Part shown: in pieces, positions 1 through 6,848 of the stretch
How the letters are laid out: every line of letters begins with the position of its first letter
Numbering within the stretch: the stretch's first letter is position 1
Origin: Halothiobacillus sp.
GTDB taxonomy: Bacteria > Pseudomonadota > Gammaproteobacteria > Halothiobacillales > Halothiobacillaceae
Assembly (NCBI GenBank): GCA_020061705.1
Contig: JAGUXT010000036.1
Coordinates: 1 to 35,534 of the forward strand
Direction of reading: 5' to 3'
Length of the DNA: 35,534 bases
Position numbers and translations under genes: made by a program
Notes under the pieces: model-generated
Databases searched by the model: none
What the model saw: the letters and a program-made list of their open reading frames with translations, nothing else
What the model was told of the DNA's origin: nothing

Positions 1-503
1 CCGCTGGCATCGGTGGGGACGACCGCTGCGCCAAAGCGCGCACGACCTTCGCGGATGGGCGCGTCCAAGGCAGCCTTTTTGGGCGGTTTGTAGAGGATGG
101 TCATCGGCCACTGGCTGGAGCAGTACAGGCCGCCCAGTTCCCATGCGCCGAAATGTGGTGTGAGCAGGACAATGCCGCGTCCTTCGGCGTGTGCCTGACG
201 GACGGCTTCAATCCCGGGCGTTTCACGTACCAGGTCGAGCACCGTTTTGCGCGGCTTGCGCCAGAAGATCGGCGCTTCGCACAGCGTCTTGCCAGTTTCG
301 ATCAGGCTTTGCCTTTCCAGGCGGCGGCGCTCAGGCAGGCTTATGTGCGGAAAGCACAGCGCCAGATTGCGCCGGGTCACTTCACGCATACGGTTGGGAA
401 AGGCGGCGGCAACCAGGCCAAGCATGACGCCAAGCGTGTGAGCCACGGATAGGGGCAGGCGACCCGCCAAACCGAAAACTCGACGCACACCCTGCTCGGT
501 CAT
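1..503 (-). CDS. lpxL: Lipid A biosynthesis lauroyl/myristoyl acyltransferase (LpxL/HtrB family), 3' part outside window
   Basis: Only the first 167 codons are present; the gene runs off the left edge. The family transfers an acyl chain from acyl-ACP to the Kdo2-lipid A precursor at the inner membrane. The visible protein starts MTEQGVRRVFGLAGRLPL, has a hydrophobic N-terminal segment (about residues 13-35), the conserved NRMREVTRRNLALCFP stretch (residues 37-52) and the HX4E catalytic motif HFGAWE with H117 and E122. The ATG at 503 overlaps the ttcA stop codon in an ATGA arrangement, so the two are probably co-transcribed. LpxL versus the paralogues LpxM/LpxP cannot be decided from half a protein, so the symbol is tentative. 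Confidence 0.85.
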   Translation of the reverse strand, partial: MTEQGVRRVFGLAGRLPLSVAHTLGVMLGLVAAAFPNRMREVTRRNLALCFPHISLPERRRLERQSLIETGKTLCEAPIFWRKPRKTVLDLVRETPGIEAVRQAHAEGRGIVLLTPHFGAWELGGLYCSSQWPMTILYKPPKKAALDAPIREGRARFGAAVVPTDAS

Positions 504-1321
504 GCTGCCTCGCCCTCCTCATTCCAGGTTCTGCGCCCTGCGCCGCTGGCGGGCGGGATGGCGGCGATGGCGCGCTCCAGGCCATCTTCCATAATCGGAC
601 GCAAGGCTTGGCTGAGACTTTTGAATAACATGGCGTGCTGGCTTTCTTCATCGGCCAGCAACATTTTAAGCCGCTGGCGCTCGGTGGGTTTGGAAAAGCA
701 GGCCGGGCAGTTTTCGATAATCACTGGCAGGCGCGCTTCGGCGGCAAAATCACGCAACTGGCGTTCGCGCACAAAACCCAGCGGGCGGATGATGCGCACA
801 TCGTCGGCATCGTTCAGATAATGCAGTTTCATGGTGTTGAGCTTGCCGCCGTGGAAGGCGGACATGAGAAAACTTTCCGCAATATCATCCAGATGCTGCC
901 CCAGCGCGAGCACGTTGTAACCCAGTTCGCGCGCGGTTTTGTACATCAGTCCACGCTTCATGCGTGCGCAAAAGGCGCAATACGAATCACCGCGCATGTG
1001 CTCATTCGCCAGTTCGACAATCGGCGCTTCGACGTAGTGATAAGTCACGCCGAGCTTGTCCATGTACTCCTTGAGCGCGGCGGGCGAGAAGGTATCCACT
1101 TGCGGATCAATGGTGATCGCCGCCAGTTCAAAGCGAAACGGCGCATGTTTTTGCACATGACGCAGAATGTGCAACAAGGTGAGCGAGTCCTTGCCGCCGG
1201 ACACGCCGAGCAGCACGCGGTCGCCTTCGTTAATCATGCGGTAGCGCGCCATGGTACGGATGGCGGTTTTGATGAGCTTTTTGGGTAATTTAAGCACTGG
1301 GCTTGAGAGTACAGCGGTCAT
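500..1321 (-). CDS. ttcA: tRNA 2-thiocytidine(32) synthetase TtcA
   Basis: ATP-dependent thiolation of cytidine 32 in tRNA by an iron-sulfur enzyme. The 273-residue protein carries the PP-loop SGGKDS at residues 41-46, the CAFC pair (C115, C118) and the downstream CPAC (C205, C208), matching the cysteines that hold the [4Fe-4S] cluster in TtcA. The family is about 270-310 residues, so it is full length. I chose the ATG at 1321; a TTG at 1336 in the same frame would add five residues but has no better ribosome binding site. It overlaps the acyltransferase gene by 4 bp. Function is secure from motifs; start is moderately secure. Confidence 0.93.
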   Translation of the reverse strand: MTAVLSSPVLKLPKKLIKTAIRTMARYRMINEGDRVLLGVSGGKDSLTLLHILRHVQKHAPFRFELAAITIDPQVDTFSPAALKEYMDKLGVTYHYVEAPIVELANEHMRGDSYCAFCARMKRGLMYKTARELGYNVLALGQHLDDIAESFLMSAFHGGKLNTMKLHYLNDADDVRIIRPLGFVRERQLRDFAAEARLPVIIENCPACFSKPTERQRLKMLLADEESQHAMLFKSLSQALRPIMEDGLERAIAAIPPASGAGRRTWNEEGEAA

Positions 1322-1402
1322 GTCTGGGGTATTCAATCAGGTTGCGCATTGTAGCGCGTTGTTTGGAGCCTGTATGAATAGGCTGAATTGATGCTAAATT
1401 AA

Positions 1403-1425
1403 GCACCAAATTGATATTGGAGTGC
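1403..1425 (+). promoter_or_regulatory. Candidate operator upstream of the Phd/RelE pair
   Basis: An imperfect inverted repeat, GCACCAA (1403-1409) facing TTGGAGTGC (1417-1425), lies directly in front of the GTG start of the antitoxin. Its right arm includes the ggag ribosome binding site at 1419-1422. Phd antitoxins normally repress their own operon by binding such dyads, so this is the likely binding site. Inferred from position and symmetry only. Confidence 0.4.
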
Positions 1426-1431
1426 TGATTT

Positions 1432-1677
1432 GTGGATACGATTCTTGCGAATGCGACGGTCAGCGTGACGGAGCTGAAGCGTAATTTCAGCAGCATCCTG
1501 CGTGCCGCCGACGATCAGCCGATTGCGGTACTCAATCACAATCGTCCGGAAGCCTATCTGCTTTCGGCGGCGCATTACGAGCGCCTGATGGCTTATCTTG
1601 AAGACCTTGAGGATGCGCGTCTGGTGCGTGAGCGCCAGGATGGCCCGTTTGTCGAGGTGGCTTTGGATGAGCTATAA
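1432..1677 (+). CDS. Type II toxin-antitoxin system, Phd/YefM-family antitoxin
   Basis: An 81-residue protein with the Phd/YefM fold signature: an N-terminal DNA-binding half (VSVTELKRNFSSILRAAD, residues 11-28, then IAVLNHNRPEAYLLS, residues 31-45) and an acidic C-terminal tail that should wrap the toxin. The start is GTG at 1432, preceded by ggag at 1419-1422. The last 11 bp overlap the toxin gene, a usual sign of translational coupling in these modules. It should neutralise the RelE-like toxin encoded next and repress the operon through the dyad just upstream. Assignment to the superfamily is firm; the exact subfamily is not. Confidence 0.85.
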   Translation: MDTILANATVSVTELKRNFSSILRAADDQPIAVLNHNRPEAYLLSAAHYERLMAYLEDLEDARLVRERQDGPFVEVALDEL

Positions 1678-1951
1678 GCTGCAATTTCAGATTGCCGCAC
1701 TGGATGAGTGGCGGCGACTGGATGGCAGTATACGGGAGCAGTTCAAGAGAAAGTTGAGCGAGCGCTTGCAGATGCCGCGAGTCCCGTCCGCTGTGCTGCA
1801 TGGAATGCCGGATTGCTACAAAATCAAGTTGCGTAGCGCCGGGCTGCGTTTGATTTATCGCGTGGATGATGCGGTGGTTACGGTGTTCGTGCTTGCTGTG
1901 GGCAAGCGTGAGCGCAATCAGGTGTATGTCTCAGCACAGCAACGTATTTAA
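1667..1951 (+). CDS. RelE/ParE-family toxin
   Basis: A 94-residue RelE-like protein starting MSYKLQFQIAALDEWRRLD. It has the features of the RelE ribosome-dependent mRNA endonuclease fold: an N-terminal strand followed by ALDEWRRLD, a basic helix (QFKRKLSERL), the AVLHGMPDCYKIKLRSAG turn, GLRLIYRVDD and the C-terminal VFVLAVGKRERNQVY segment with conserved basic residues. The ATG at 1667 lies inside the antitoxin gene, out of frame, giving an 11-bp overlap. An upstream in-frame start would place 23 unrelated residues in front of the fold and was rejected. A short inverted-repeat element follows three bases after the stop codon. Confidence 0.88.
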   Translation: MSYKLQFQIAALDEWRRLDGSIREQFKRKLSERLQMPRVPSAVLHGMPDCYKIKLRSAGLRLIYRVDDAVVTVFVLAVGKRERNQVYVSAQQRI

Positions 1952-1953
1952 TG

Positions 1954-2049
1954 TTAGGACTTACGCAAAACTGCCCCAGCGCTGTTGAAGCACTAGGTGT
2001 ATTGTCTTCGGCGCTTTGCCTTGCTGGAACACTTTTGCGTAAGTCCTAA
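1954..2049. mobile_element. 96-bp MITE-like element with 17-bp perfect terminal inverted repeats
   Basis: The ends TTAGGACTTACGCAAAA (1954-1970) and TTTTGCGTAAGTCCTAA (2033-2049) are perfect inverted repeats around about 62 bp with no gene. A diverged second copy lies at 32757-32858 and shares the segment cttgctggaacacttttgcg and the right terminus. Two copies of a small gene-free element with terminal inverted repeats suggest a non-autonomous transposable element. No transposase is present in the window. The element ends 21 bp before the pip start codon. Confidence 0.7.
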
Positions 2050-2070
2050 ATGTATCAAGGAGTTCCCATC

Positions 2071-3030
2071 ATGCGCACGCTTTATCCACCCATTTCGCCC
2101 TATAACCATTTCATGTTCCCGGTGAGCGCGCTGCATACGCTGTATGTCGAGGAATGCGGCAATCCGAGCGGCATCCCCGTGGTGTTTTTGCATGGCGGGC
2201 CGGGGGCGGGGTGTACGGTGAATCACCGGCGTTATTTTGATGCCGAGCGTTATCGCATCGTGTTGTTCGATCAACGTGGTTGCGGGCGCTCAACGCCACA
2301 TGCTTCGCTGGAAGACAACACCACTTGGGATCTGGTGGCTGACATCGAGCGCATCCGCGAACATCTGGGCATTGAAAAATGGCTGGTGTTCGGCGGTTCC
2401 TGGGGCAGCACGCTGGCGCTGGCGTATGCCGAAACGCATCCCGAGCGGGTAAGCGGCTTGATTCTGCGCGGCATTTTCCTCTGCCGCCCGCGTGATATTC
2501 ACTGGTTTTATCAGGACGGCGCGAACGCGATTTTTCCGGATTATTGGCAGGACTATCTTGCGCCGATTCCTGAGGACGAACGTGGTGACTTGCTGCATGC
2601 CTTCCATCGCCTACTGACCGGCGCGGACGAGTTGCGGCGCATGGCGGCGGCCAAGGCCTGGGCGGTGTGGGAAGGGCGCACGGTGACGTTGCTACCCGAT
2701 CACGCCACCACCGATTATTTCGGCGACCCGCATGTGGCCTTGAGTCTGGCGCGCATCGAGAACCATTATTTCGTCAATCACGCCTTTCTCGAACCCGACC
2801 AGCTTTGCCGCGACGCGGGGCGGCTGGCGGACATACCGGGCATCATCGTGCACGGGCGTTACGATGTGGTCTGCCCGCTGGAGCAGGCGTTTGCCCTTGC
2901 ACAAGCCTGGCCGCAGGCCAAGCTGAATATCATCCCGGATGCAGCTCATGCTGCCACCGAGCCGGGCATTGTCGATGCGCTGGTGCGCGCCACCGAGCAA
3001 TTTGCCGACTTTTTGGAGGCCAAGGCGTGA
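2071..3030 (+). CDS. pip: Proline iminopeptidase (alpha/beta hydrolase, peptidase family S33)
   Basis: Releases N-terminal proline from peptides in the cytoplasm. The 319-residue protein has the oxyanion-hole motif HGGPG (residues 41-45), the DQRGCGRS stretch, and the nucleophile elbow GGSWGS with S110; an aspartate in HGRYDVVCP and a histidine in DAAHAATEPG would complete the triad. Length matches the family (310-320). The ATG at 2071 was chosen because aaggag at 2057-2062 precedes it with 8-bp spacing; an earlier ATG at 2050 touches the inverted-repeat element and has no ribosome binding site. The stop overlaps the start of dtd, so the two form an operon. Confidence 0.92.
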   Translation: MRTLYPPISPYNHFMFPVSALHTLYVEECGNPSGIPVVFLHGGPGAGCTVNHRRYFDAERYRIVLFDQRGCGRSTPHASLEDNTTWDLVADIERIREHLGIEKWLVFGGSWGSTLALAYAETHPERVSGLILRGIFLCRPRDIHWFYQDGANAIFPDYWQDYLAPIPEDERGDLLHAFHRLLTGADELRRMAAAKAWAVWEGRTVTLLPDHATTDYFGDPHVALSLARIENHYFVNHAFLEPDQLCRDAGRLADIPGIIVHGRYDVVCPLEQAFALAQAWPQAKLNIIPDAAHAATEPGIVDALVRATEQFADFLEAKA

Positions 3031-3476
3031 TCGGATTGTTGCAACGAGTTTCAAATGCCCGCGTCGAGGTCGATGGCAAGGTGGTGGGCGAAATCGGGCG
3101 TGGCCTGTTGGTGCTGGTCGGGGTGGAAAAGGGCGATGCCGAAGTCGAGGCGGAGCGCCTGCTGGATCGTTTGCTGGACTACCGCGTGTTTCCTGACGAA
3201 GCAGGCAAGATGAACCGCTCCTTGCGCGATATTCAAGGCGGCCTGTTGCTGGTTCCGCAATTCACCCTGCTGGCCGATACGCGCAATGGCAGTCGGCCTG
3301 ATTTTGCGCCCGCCGCCAAGCCGGAGGTGGCGCGCTGGCTGTTTGAGTACATGGGCGTGCGCGCCAACAGCCAGTACCCGCATGTCGCCAGCGGGATTTT
3401 CGGCGCCAACATGCAGGTCAGTCTGACCAACGATGGGCCGGTGACGTTCTGGTTGCAGGTGACCCCTGATGCGTAA
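3027..3476 (+). CDS. dtd: D-aminoacyl-tRNA deacylase
   Basis: Hydrolyses D-amino acids (and glycine) mischarged on tRNA. The 149-residue protein begins MIGLLQRVSNARVEV, has the PQFTLLAD motif (residues 77-84) with NGSRPDF after it, and the NDGPVTFWL motif with the cross-subunit Gly-Pro pair at residues 137-138 that gives the enzyme its chirality check. Length equals that of E. coli Dtd within a few residues. The start is GTG at 3027, overlapping the pip stop as GTGA, with ggagg at 3015-3019 as ribosome binding site. Co-transcription with pip is very likely. Confidence 0.95.
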   Translation: MIGLLQRVSNARVEVDGKVVGEIGRGLLVLVGVEKGDAEVEAERLLDRLLDYRVFPDEAGKMNRSLRDIQGGLLLVPQFTLLADTRNGSRPDFAPAAKPEVARWLFEYMGVRANSQYPHVASGIFGANMQVSLTNDGPVTFWLQVTPDA

Positions 3477-3526
3477 CACTTAAATTTTTATGGGTATAAA
3501 AACCCTGAAGCATAAGCGGCGCTTGG

Positions 3527-3562
3527 TTTATGATTGAATGCGCTTGCAACATAAATCATAAA
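3527..3562 (+). promoter_or_regulatory. Inverted repeat upstream of the SQR-like gene
   Basis: TTTATGATT (3527-3535) and AATCATAAA (3554-3562) form a perfect 9-bp dyad with an 18-bp spacer, ending 16 bp before the ATG of the flavoprotein gene and next to its aggggag ribosome binding site. It could be an operator. The regulator is unknown, and no regulator gene is adjacent. Confidence 0.35.
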
Positions 3563-3578
3563 AAGCAGAGGGGAGTCT

Positions 3579-4895
3579 ATGTCGTCATCTGAAAACAAGC
3601 CCGATCACGGGCGACGCAATTTTCTGCTGGGCAGTGCTGCCATGGCAGCAACCCTGGCGGGACTGGAGACTGCTGCCGCCAGCATGAGCAGCGATAAAAA
3701 CGTACACGTCGTCATCGTGGGCAGCGGTTCGGCGGGCATCAGCCTGGCCAATCGCCTGTCGCGTGCCCTGCCCAACGGCAAGGTCACAGTCATCGACCGC
3801 AAGGAGCCGCACACCTACTGGCCGGGCCTGACTCTGGTGGCGACCGGGCTGTGGCCGAAGGACAAGGTGGTGCTGGCCAATGCCGACTTCCTGCCCTCGA
3901 ATATCACCTGGATCAAGGAAATGGTCACCGGTTTTGATCCAGAGAACAACACCGTGATAACCGACAGCGGCCAAAAGGTGAAATACGACTTCATGGTGGT
4001 CGCCATGGGTATTGAGTACAACTACGGCGCGATTCAGGGCATGGATGTTGAGGCTATCGGCACCAACGGCCTGGCCAGCGTGTATCACAGCCCGGACAAG
4101 GCCGCACAAAGCTGGGTTGCCATCCAGAAATACTCTGTCGAAGGCGGCAACGGCATCTTCACCCTGCCACCCACCGCCATCCGCTGCGCAGGCGCACCGT
4201 TGAAAATGACCTTCCTGACGCTGGACCGTCTCAAGCAAAACGGCGGTTTTGAAAAGGCCAAGATGAATTTCTATTCATCCACAGGCGGTGTCTTCGGCCT
4301 GCCCTGGTTTAACGATTTCGTGATCAAGCGCTTTGGCGAAAACGGCATGGACGTCAAGTTCAAGACCCAGCTCAAGGCCGTGGACATTGGTGCCCGCAAA
4401 GCCACCTTTGCTACTGAAAACGGCGATATCGAAGCACAATACGAGCTGCTGCACGTTGTACCGCCGATGCGTGCGCCCCAGCCGGTGCGTGAATCCGTTC
4501 TTGCCTGGCAGGATGGCAGCTTCAAGGGCTGGCTGGCCGTGGACAAGGAAACCCTGCGCCACATGGATCACCCGAACGTCTTTGGTTGCGGTGATGTCAA
4601 TGGCACCCCACTGGGCAAGACTGCCGCCACCGTCAAACTAAGCGTACCGGTTGTGGTTGCCAACCTGCTGTCGGTCATCGACGGCAAAGATCCGCAAGTC
4701 AAATTCAACGGCTACACCTCCTGCCCGCTGATTACCCGTTTCGGCTCGGCCATGCTGATCGAATTCGATTACAAGAAGGAACTCATCCCGACCTTCTCCT
4801 TTATCGATCCGAAGCAGGAATCCTGGTTTGCCTGGGTGATGAAAGAGCAAATGCTCAAGCCCACCTACCTCGAAATGCTGCAAGGCCACGTTTAA
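3579..4895 (+). CDS. Tat-exported sulfide:quinone oxidoreductase-like flavoprotein
   Basis: A 438-residue FAD-binding oxidoreductase of the SQR/flavocytochrome c sulfide dehydrogenase superfamily. It begins with a twin-arginine signal (GRRNFLLGS at residues 11-19, then a hydrophobic stretch to about 30), followed by the FAD dinucleotide-binding motif VIVGSGSAG (residues 45-53). Two redox cysteines are in the contexts IRCAGAP (C203) and GYTSCPL (C382), which match the pair used by type II SQRs such as mitochondrial SQOR. The third cysteine found in type I enzymes is absent. Sulfide oxidation with electron transfer to quinone is the expected role; the Tat signal places it outside the cytoplasm, which resembles FCSD flavoproteins. 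A small membrane protein follows 18 bp later and may anchor it. Substrate not proven. Confidence 0.8.
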   Translation: MSSSENKPDHGRRNFLLGSAAMAATLAGLETAAASMSSDKNVHVVIVGSGSAGISLANRLSRALPNGKVTVIDRKEPHTYWPGLTLVATGLWPKDKVVLANADFLPSNITWIKEMVTGFDPENNTVITDSGQKVKYDFMVVAMGIEYNYGAIQGMDVEAIGTNGLASVYHSPDKAAQSWVAIQKYSVEGGNGIFTLPPTAIRCAGAPLKMTFLTLDRLKQNGGFEKAKMNFYSSTGGVFGLPWFNDFVIKRFGENGMDVKFKTQLKAVDIGARKATFATENGDIEAQYELLHVVPPMRAPQPVRESVLAWQDGSFKGWLAVDKETLRHMDHPNVFGCGDVNGTPLGKTAATVKLSVPVVVANLLSVIDGKDPQVKFNGYTSCPLITRFGSAMLIEFDYKKELIPTFSFIDPKQESWFAWVMKEQMLKPTYLEMLQGHV

Positions 4896-4913
4896 GTTCA
4901 CGGAGATATTTGT

Positions 4914-5258
4914 ATGGGCAATCTGAATTTTATGTTCTGGATGATGATCGGCTGGATGCAGCAAAACATGATGCTGGTTATTGCGCTGGTCGTGTTGGCC
5001 GTATTGGCCTATGGCGCACTCGCAATCTCCAGGCGCAACTGGTGGAGCGCCAAGGCCTTGGGCGGCGGTTTTGTCGCTGCTGTACTGGTGACCGCCGTAA
5101 TGGCACTAAGCCTGCCCGCGCTGACTGGATCATCCATGGCGCAAGTCACCTACATCACTGACTGGGTCATGTTGGTGTTGATGGCGGCAGGCTTTGGTGG
5201 CGTGGCTTTTGTCATCGTTTACCCAATGCTGGTGCTGATGCAGAAGAAAAGAGCCTGA
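4914..5258 (+). CDS. Small multi-spanning membrane protein downstream of the SQR-like gene
   Basis: A 114-residue protein with three predicted membrane segments, at about residues 18-39, 51-70 and 84-107, and a short basic C-terminus (MQKKRA). I do not recognise a characterised family; it resembles uncharacterised small proteins encoded next to SQR-type genes, but I cannot confirm that here. The start has cgga at 4901-4904 upstream. Together with the preceding flavoprotein it forms a two-gene operon closed by a terminator at 5285-5314. A plausible role, by context only, is membrane attachment or quinone access for the exported flavoprotein. Confidence 0.75.
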   Translation: MGNLNFMFWMMIGWMQQNMMLVIALVVLAVLAYGALAISRRNWWSAKALGGGFVAAVLVTAVMALSLPALTGSSMAQVTYITDWVMLVLMAAGFGGVAFVIVYPMLVLMQKKRA

Positions 5259-5284
5259 CTTTTATACGCGTCATGCGCTGAATG

Positions 5285-5314
5285 AAAAACGCCCCGGATT
5301 CGGGGCGTTTTTTT
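5285..5314 (+). terminator. Rho-independent terminator after the SQR operon
   Basis: An 8-bp GC-rich stem, ACGCCCCG (5289-5296) with CGGGGCGT (5301-5308), a 4-base loop and a run of seven T. The A-rich 5' flank lets it also work on the minus strand, where the Nif11-like gene ends at 5334. Confidence 0.9.
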
Positions 5315-5333
5315 GTGCCGTATTTTTCGCACA

Positions 5334-5552
5334 TTACTGGCGTAAAAGCGCCTTGGCCATACGTGTTGAAAGCTGATCTTCAGTGAACTGCGGCTCATTC
5401 GGCGGATACAGGGTGTCTTCGATGAATTCAAAGCCATTCGCCTTGGCCAGAGCCAGCAACTCCTTCATTTTTTCGCAAGCCTTGAGTTGTTCGGCCAGCG
5501 CGGCATCGCTGCGTGCCTTGGCCGAGAATGCGGCAATTTGTTTGATCGACAT
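5334..5552 (-). CDS. Stand-alone Nif11-like domain protein
   Basis: A 72-residue protein, start MSIKQIAAFSAKARSD, whose residues 1-45 fit the Nif11 domain pattern: an N-terminal helix, the AALAEQLKAC helix, then LLALAKANGFEF. Nif11 domains are best known as long leader peptides of ribosomal natural products and as small proteins in nitrogen fixers. Here no double-glycine cleavage site, no cysteine- or serine-rich core and no modifying enzyme is seen nearby, and the C-terminal part (YPPNEPQFTEDQLSTRM) does not look like a core peptide. The ATG at 5552 has gagagga just upstream. Function unknown; it is convergent with the SQR operon and shares its terminator. Confidence 0.75.
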   Translation of the reverse strand: MSIKQIAAFSAKARSDAALAEQLKACEKMKELLALAKANGFEFIEDTLYPPNEPQFTEDQLSTRMAKALLRQ

Positions 5553-5786
5553 GGTTTCCTCTCATAGTGGTTGACACAAACATCTGCCCCAGCCGACGCG
5601 CAGGTCATGTGCCGGAACCCAATAAACAAAGCAAAAGCCATGCCGTTTTTACTTAAAAAAAAGATCATATAAAACAATAGGATGGGAATTGAATTTTTAG
5701 CATTGCCTATTGCGGGTGTGTGTGGATGTCGTAAATCCGACAGGCGTGTGCTGGGGGCGGCGTGAGTGGGGGCGACAAAGAGTGTC

Positions 5787-5821
5787 TTGACAGTATGTAG
5801 CCAAAGGGATACGTTTATCCC
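5787..5821 (+). promoter_or_regulatory. higBA promoter with palindromic operator reaching the start codon
   Basis: A -35 box TTGACA (5787-5792), 17-bp spacer and -10 box TACGTT (5810-5815) precede the ATG at 5822 by only six bases. The palindrome GGGATA-cgtt-TATCCC (5806-5821) covers the -10 region up to the start codon and is a natural HigA binding site. Transcription should start at or beside the A of the ATG. Confidence 0.65.
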
Positions 5822-6118
5822 ATGATTGAAATTCGCAAAACGGCTGTTTTTGCGCAGTGGCTTGATGAACTGCGCGACATCAAGGCAAGAGCACGTGTTC
5901 AAATAAGGATTGAACGACTCGCGGCGGGAAACCCCGGAGATGTTGAACCCGTCGGTGAAGGTGTTTCCGAGTTGCGCATCAACTACGGCCCCGGTTACCG
6001 GGTGTATTTTAAGCAGCAGGGGCAGGAACTGATTATTCTGCTGGCCGGTGGCGACAAATCGACTCAAGCCAAGGACATCAAGGCTGCTTTGCGCCTTGCA
6101 CATCATCTTTTGGAGTAA
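5822..6118 (+). CDS. higB: HigB-type toxin (RelE/ParE superfamily, phage-derived Gp49-like)
   Basis: A 98-residue toxin beginning MIEIRKTAVFAQWLDELRD, with the basic helix ARARVQIRIERLAAGNPGD, the ELRINYGPGYRVYFKQQGQ strand pair and the GGDKSTQAKDIKAALRLA tail. This is the addiction-module killer family in which the toxin gene precedes the antitoxin gene. Members of the wider superfamily cleave mRNA on the ribosome. There is no ribosome binding site at usable distance, and the promoter spacing suggests a leaderless mRNA. The antitoxin follows 5 bp after the stop. The symbol reflects the HigBA-like order; specificity is not established. Confidence 0.87.
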   Translation: MIEIRKTAVFAQWLDELRDIKARARVQIRIERLAAGNPGDVEPVGEGVSELRINYGPGYRVYFKQQGQELIILLAGGDKSTQAKDIKAALRLAHHLLE

Positions 6119-6123
6119 GCAGC

Positions 6124-6423
6124 ATGGACAAAACCTTGACCACTCGCTATGACGTTGCCGAACACCTCAGAACGCCTGAGGAAATGGCCGCCTATTTTGA
6201 AGCCAGCCTTGAAGAAGCCAACGGGGATGCGGCATTCATTGCCAAAGCGCTCGGTGATATTGCGCGCGCCAAGGGCATGTCCCAAGTCGCGCGCGATGCG
6301 GGCTTATCCCGTGAAAGTCTGTACAAGGCGCTTTCCGGTGAGCGCAGCCCTAGTTTCGACACCATTCTTAAAGTTATAGGCGCGCTTGGGTTGAAGTTGC
6401 ACGCCGAAGCGATTCAATCCTGA
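6124..6423 (+). CDS. higA: HigA-type antitoxin with HTH domain
   Basis: A 99-residue protein of the addiction-module antidote family. Residues 1-35 (YDVAEHLRTPEEMAAYFEAS) form the toxin-binding N-terminus, and residues 38-95 an HTH domain: DIARAKGMSQVARDAGLS followed by RESLYKALSGERSPSFDT and ILKVIGALGLKL. It should bind the palindrome at 5806-5821 and repress the pair. The gene begins 5 bp after higB, with gtaagc in between and ggag in the end of higB acting as ribosome binding site. Confidence 0.9.
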   Translation: MDKTLTTRYDVAEHLRTPEEMAAYFEASLEEANGDAAFIAKALGDIARAKGMSQVARDAGLSRESLYKALSGERSPSFDTILKVIGALGLKLHAEAIQS

Positions 6424-6463
6424 TTGGGGCGGGTGGCGTGGTCTGACCCCGATTCCCTCCCTC

Positions 6464-6502
6464 GCCATTCGGCGCAATACGCTCCGCTATTGCGTCCTAC
6501 GC
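6464..6502. repeat. 39-bp palindromic repeat, copy 1 (left of brnTA)
   Basis: GCCATTCGGCGCAATACGC followed by a short spacer and GCTATTGCGTCCTACGC. The inner part GGCGCAATA/TATTGCGTCC is an imperfect hairpin. A second copy at 7143-7181 differs at about five of 39 positions and is in the same orientation. Related gctgacccc-type flanks (ctgaccccga at 6443 and 7194) accompany both copies. The brnTA pair lies between them. Confidence 0.75.
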
Positions 6503-6540
6503 GAGCTGACTCCGATTAACAGTTCGAGTCAAAGAAAGAC

Positions 6541-6568
6541 TTGACGCCGTTTATTTTGTAGCTACGAT
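6541..6568 (+). promoter_or_regulatory. brnTA promoter and probable operator
   Basis: TTGACG (6541-6546) and TACGAT (6563-6568) with a 16-bp spacer form a sigma70-type promoter. The perfect palindrome GTAGCTAC (6558-6565) overlaps the -10 box and is a candidate site for BrnA autorepression. Confidence 0.55.
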
Positions 6569-6575
6569 AAATTAA

Positions 6576-6848
6576 ATGAACGTCGAATTTGACCCCGTGA
6601 AACGTGACAAGACAATGGCTGAACGAGGCTTGGATTTTGCCCGTGCGGGTGAAGTGTTCGCCGGGCGGCACTTTACCTCCGAAGATGTCCGCGAAGATTA
6701 CAGCGAGGTGCGCCTTATCACGGTTGGCACGCTGGAGGGGCGCATGGTGGTGATCGTTTGGACACAACGCGGCGAAGTGCGTCGCATAATCAGCATGAGG
6801 AAAGCCAATGAACGCGAATATGCACGCTACGCCAAGCACCTGGGTTGA
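6576..6848 (+). CDS. brnT: BrnT-type ribonuclease toxin
   Basis: A 90-residue protein of the BrnT family, RelE-like ribonucleases. Recognisable elements are the start MNVEFDPVKRDKTMAERGLD, then FARAGEVFAGRHFTSEDVRED, the GTLEGRMVVIVWTQRGE strand pair and the terminal RRIISMRKANEREYARY, which matches the conserved BrnT C-terminus with its catalytic basic residues. It is full length. The last 41 bp overlap brnA, the usual arrangement for this module. The ATG at 6576 lies 7 bp after the -10 box, so the 5' leader is very short. Confidence 0.93.
   Translation: MNVEFDPVKRDKTMAERGLDFARAGEVFAGRHFTSEDVREDYSEVRLITVGTLEGRMVVIVWTQRGEVRRIISMRKANEREYARYAKHLG

Noticed and set aside
1598-1666. Earlier in-frame start for the RelE-like toxin
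   Set aside because: The added 23 residues overlap the antitoxin gene deeply and match nothing in the RelE fold.
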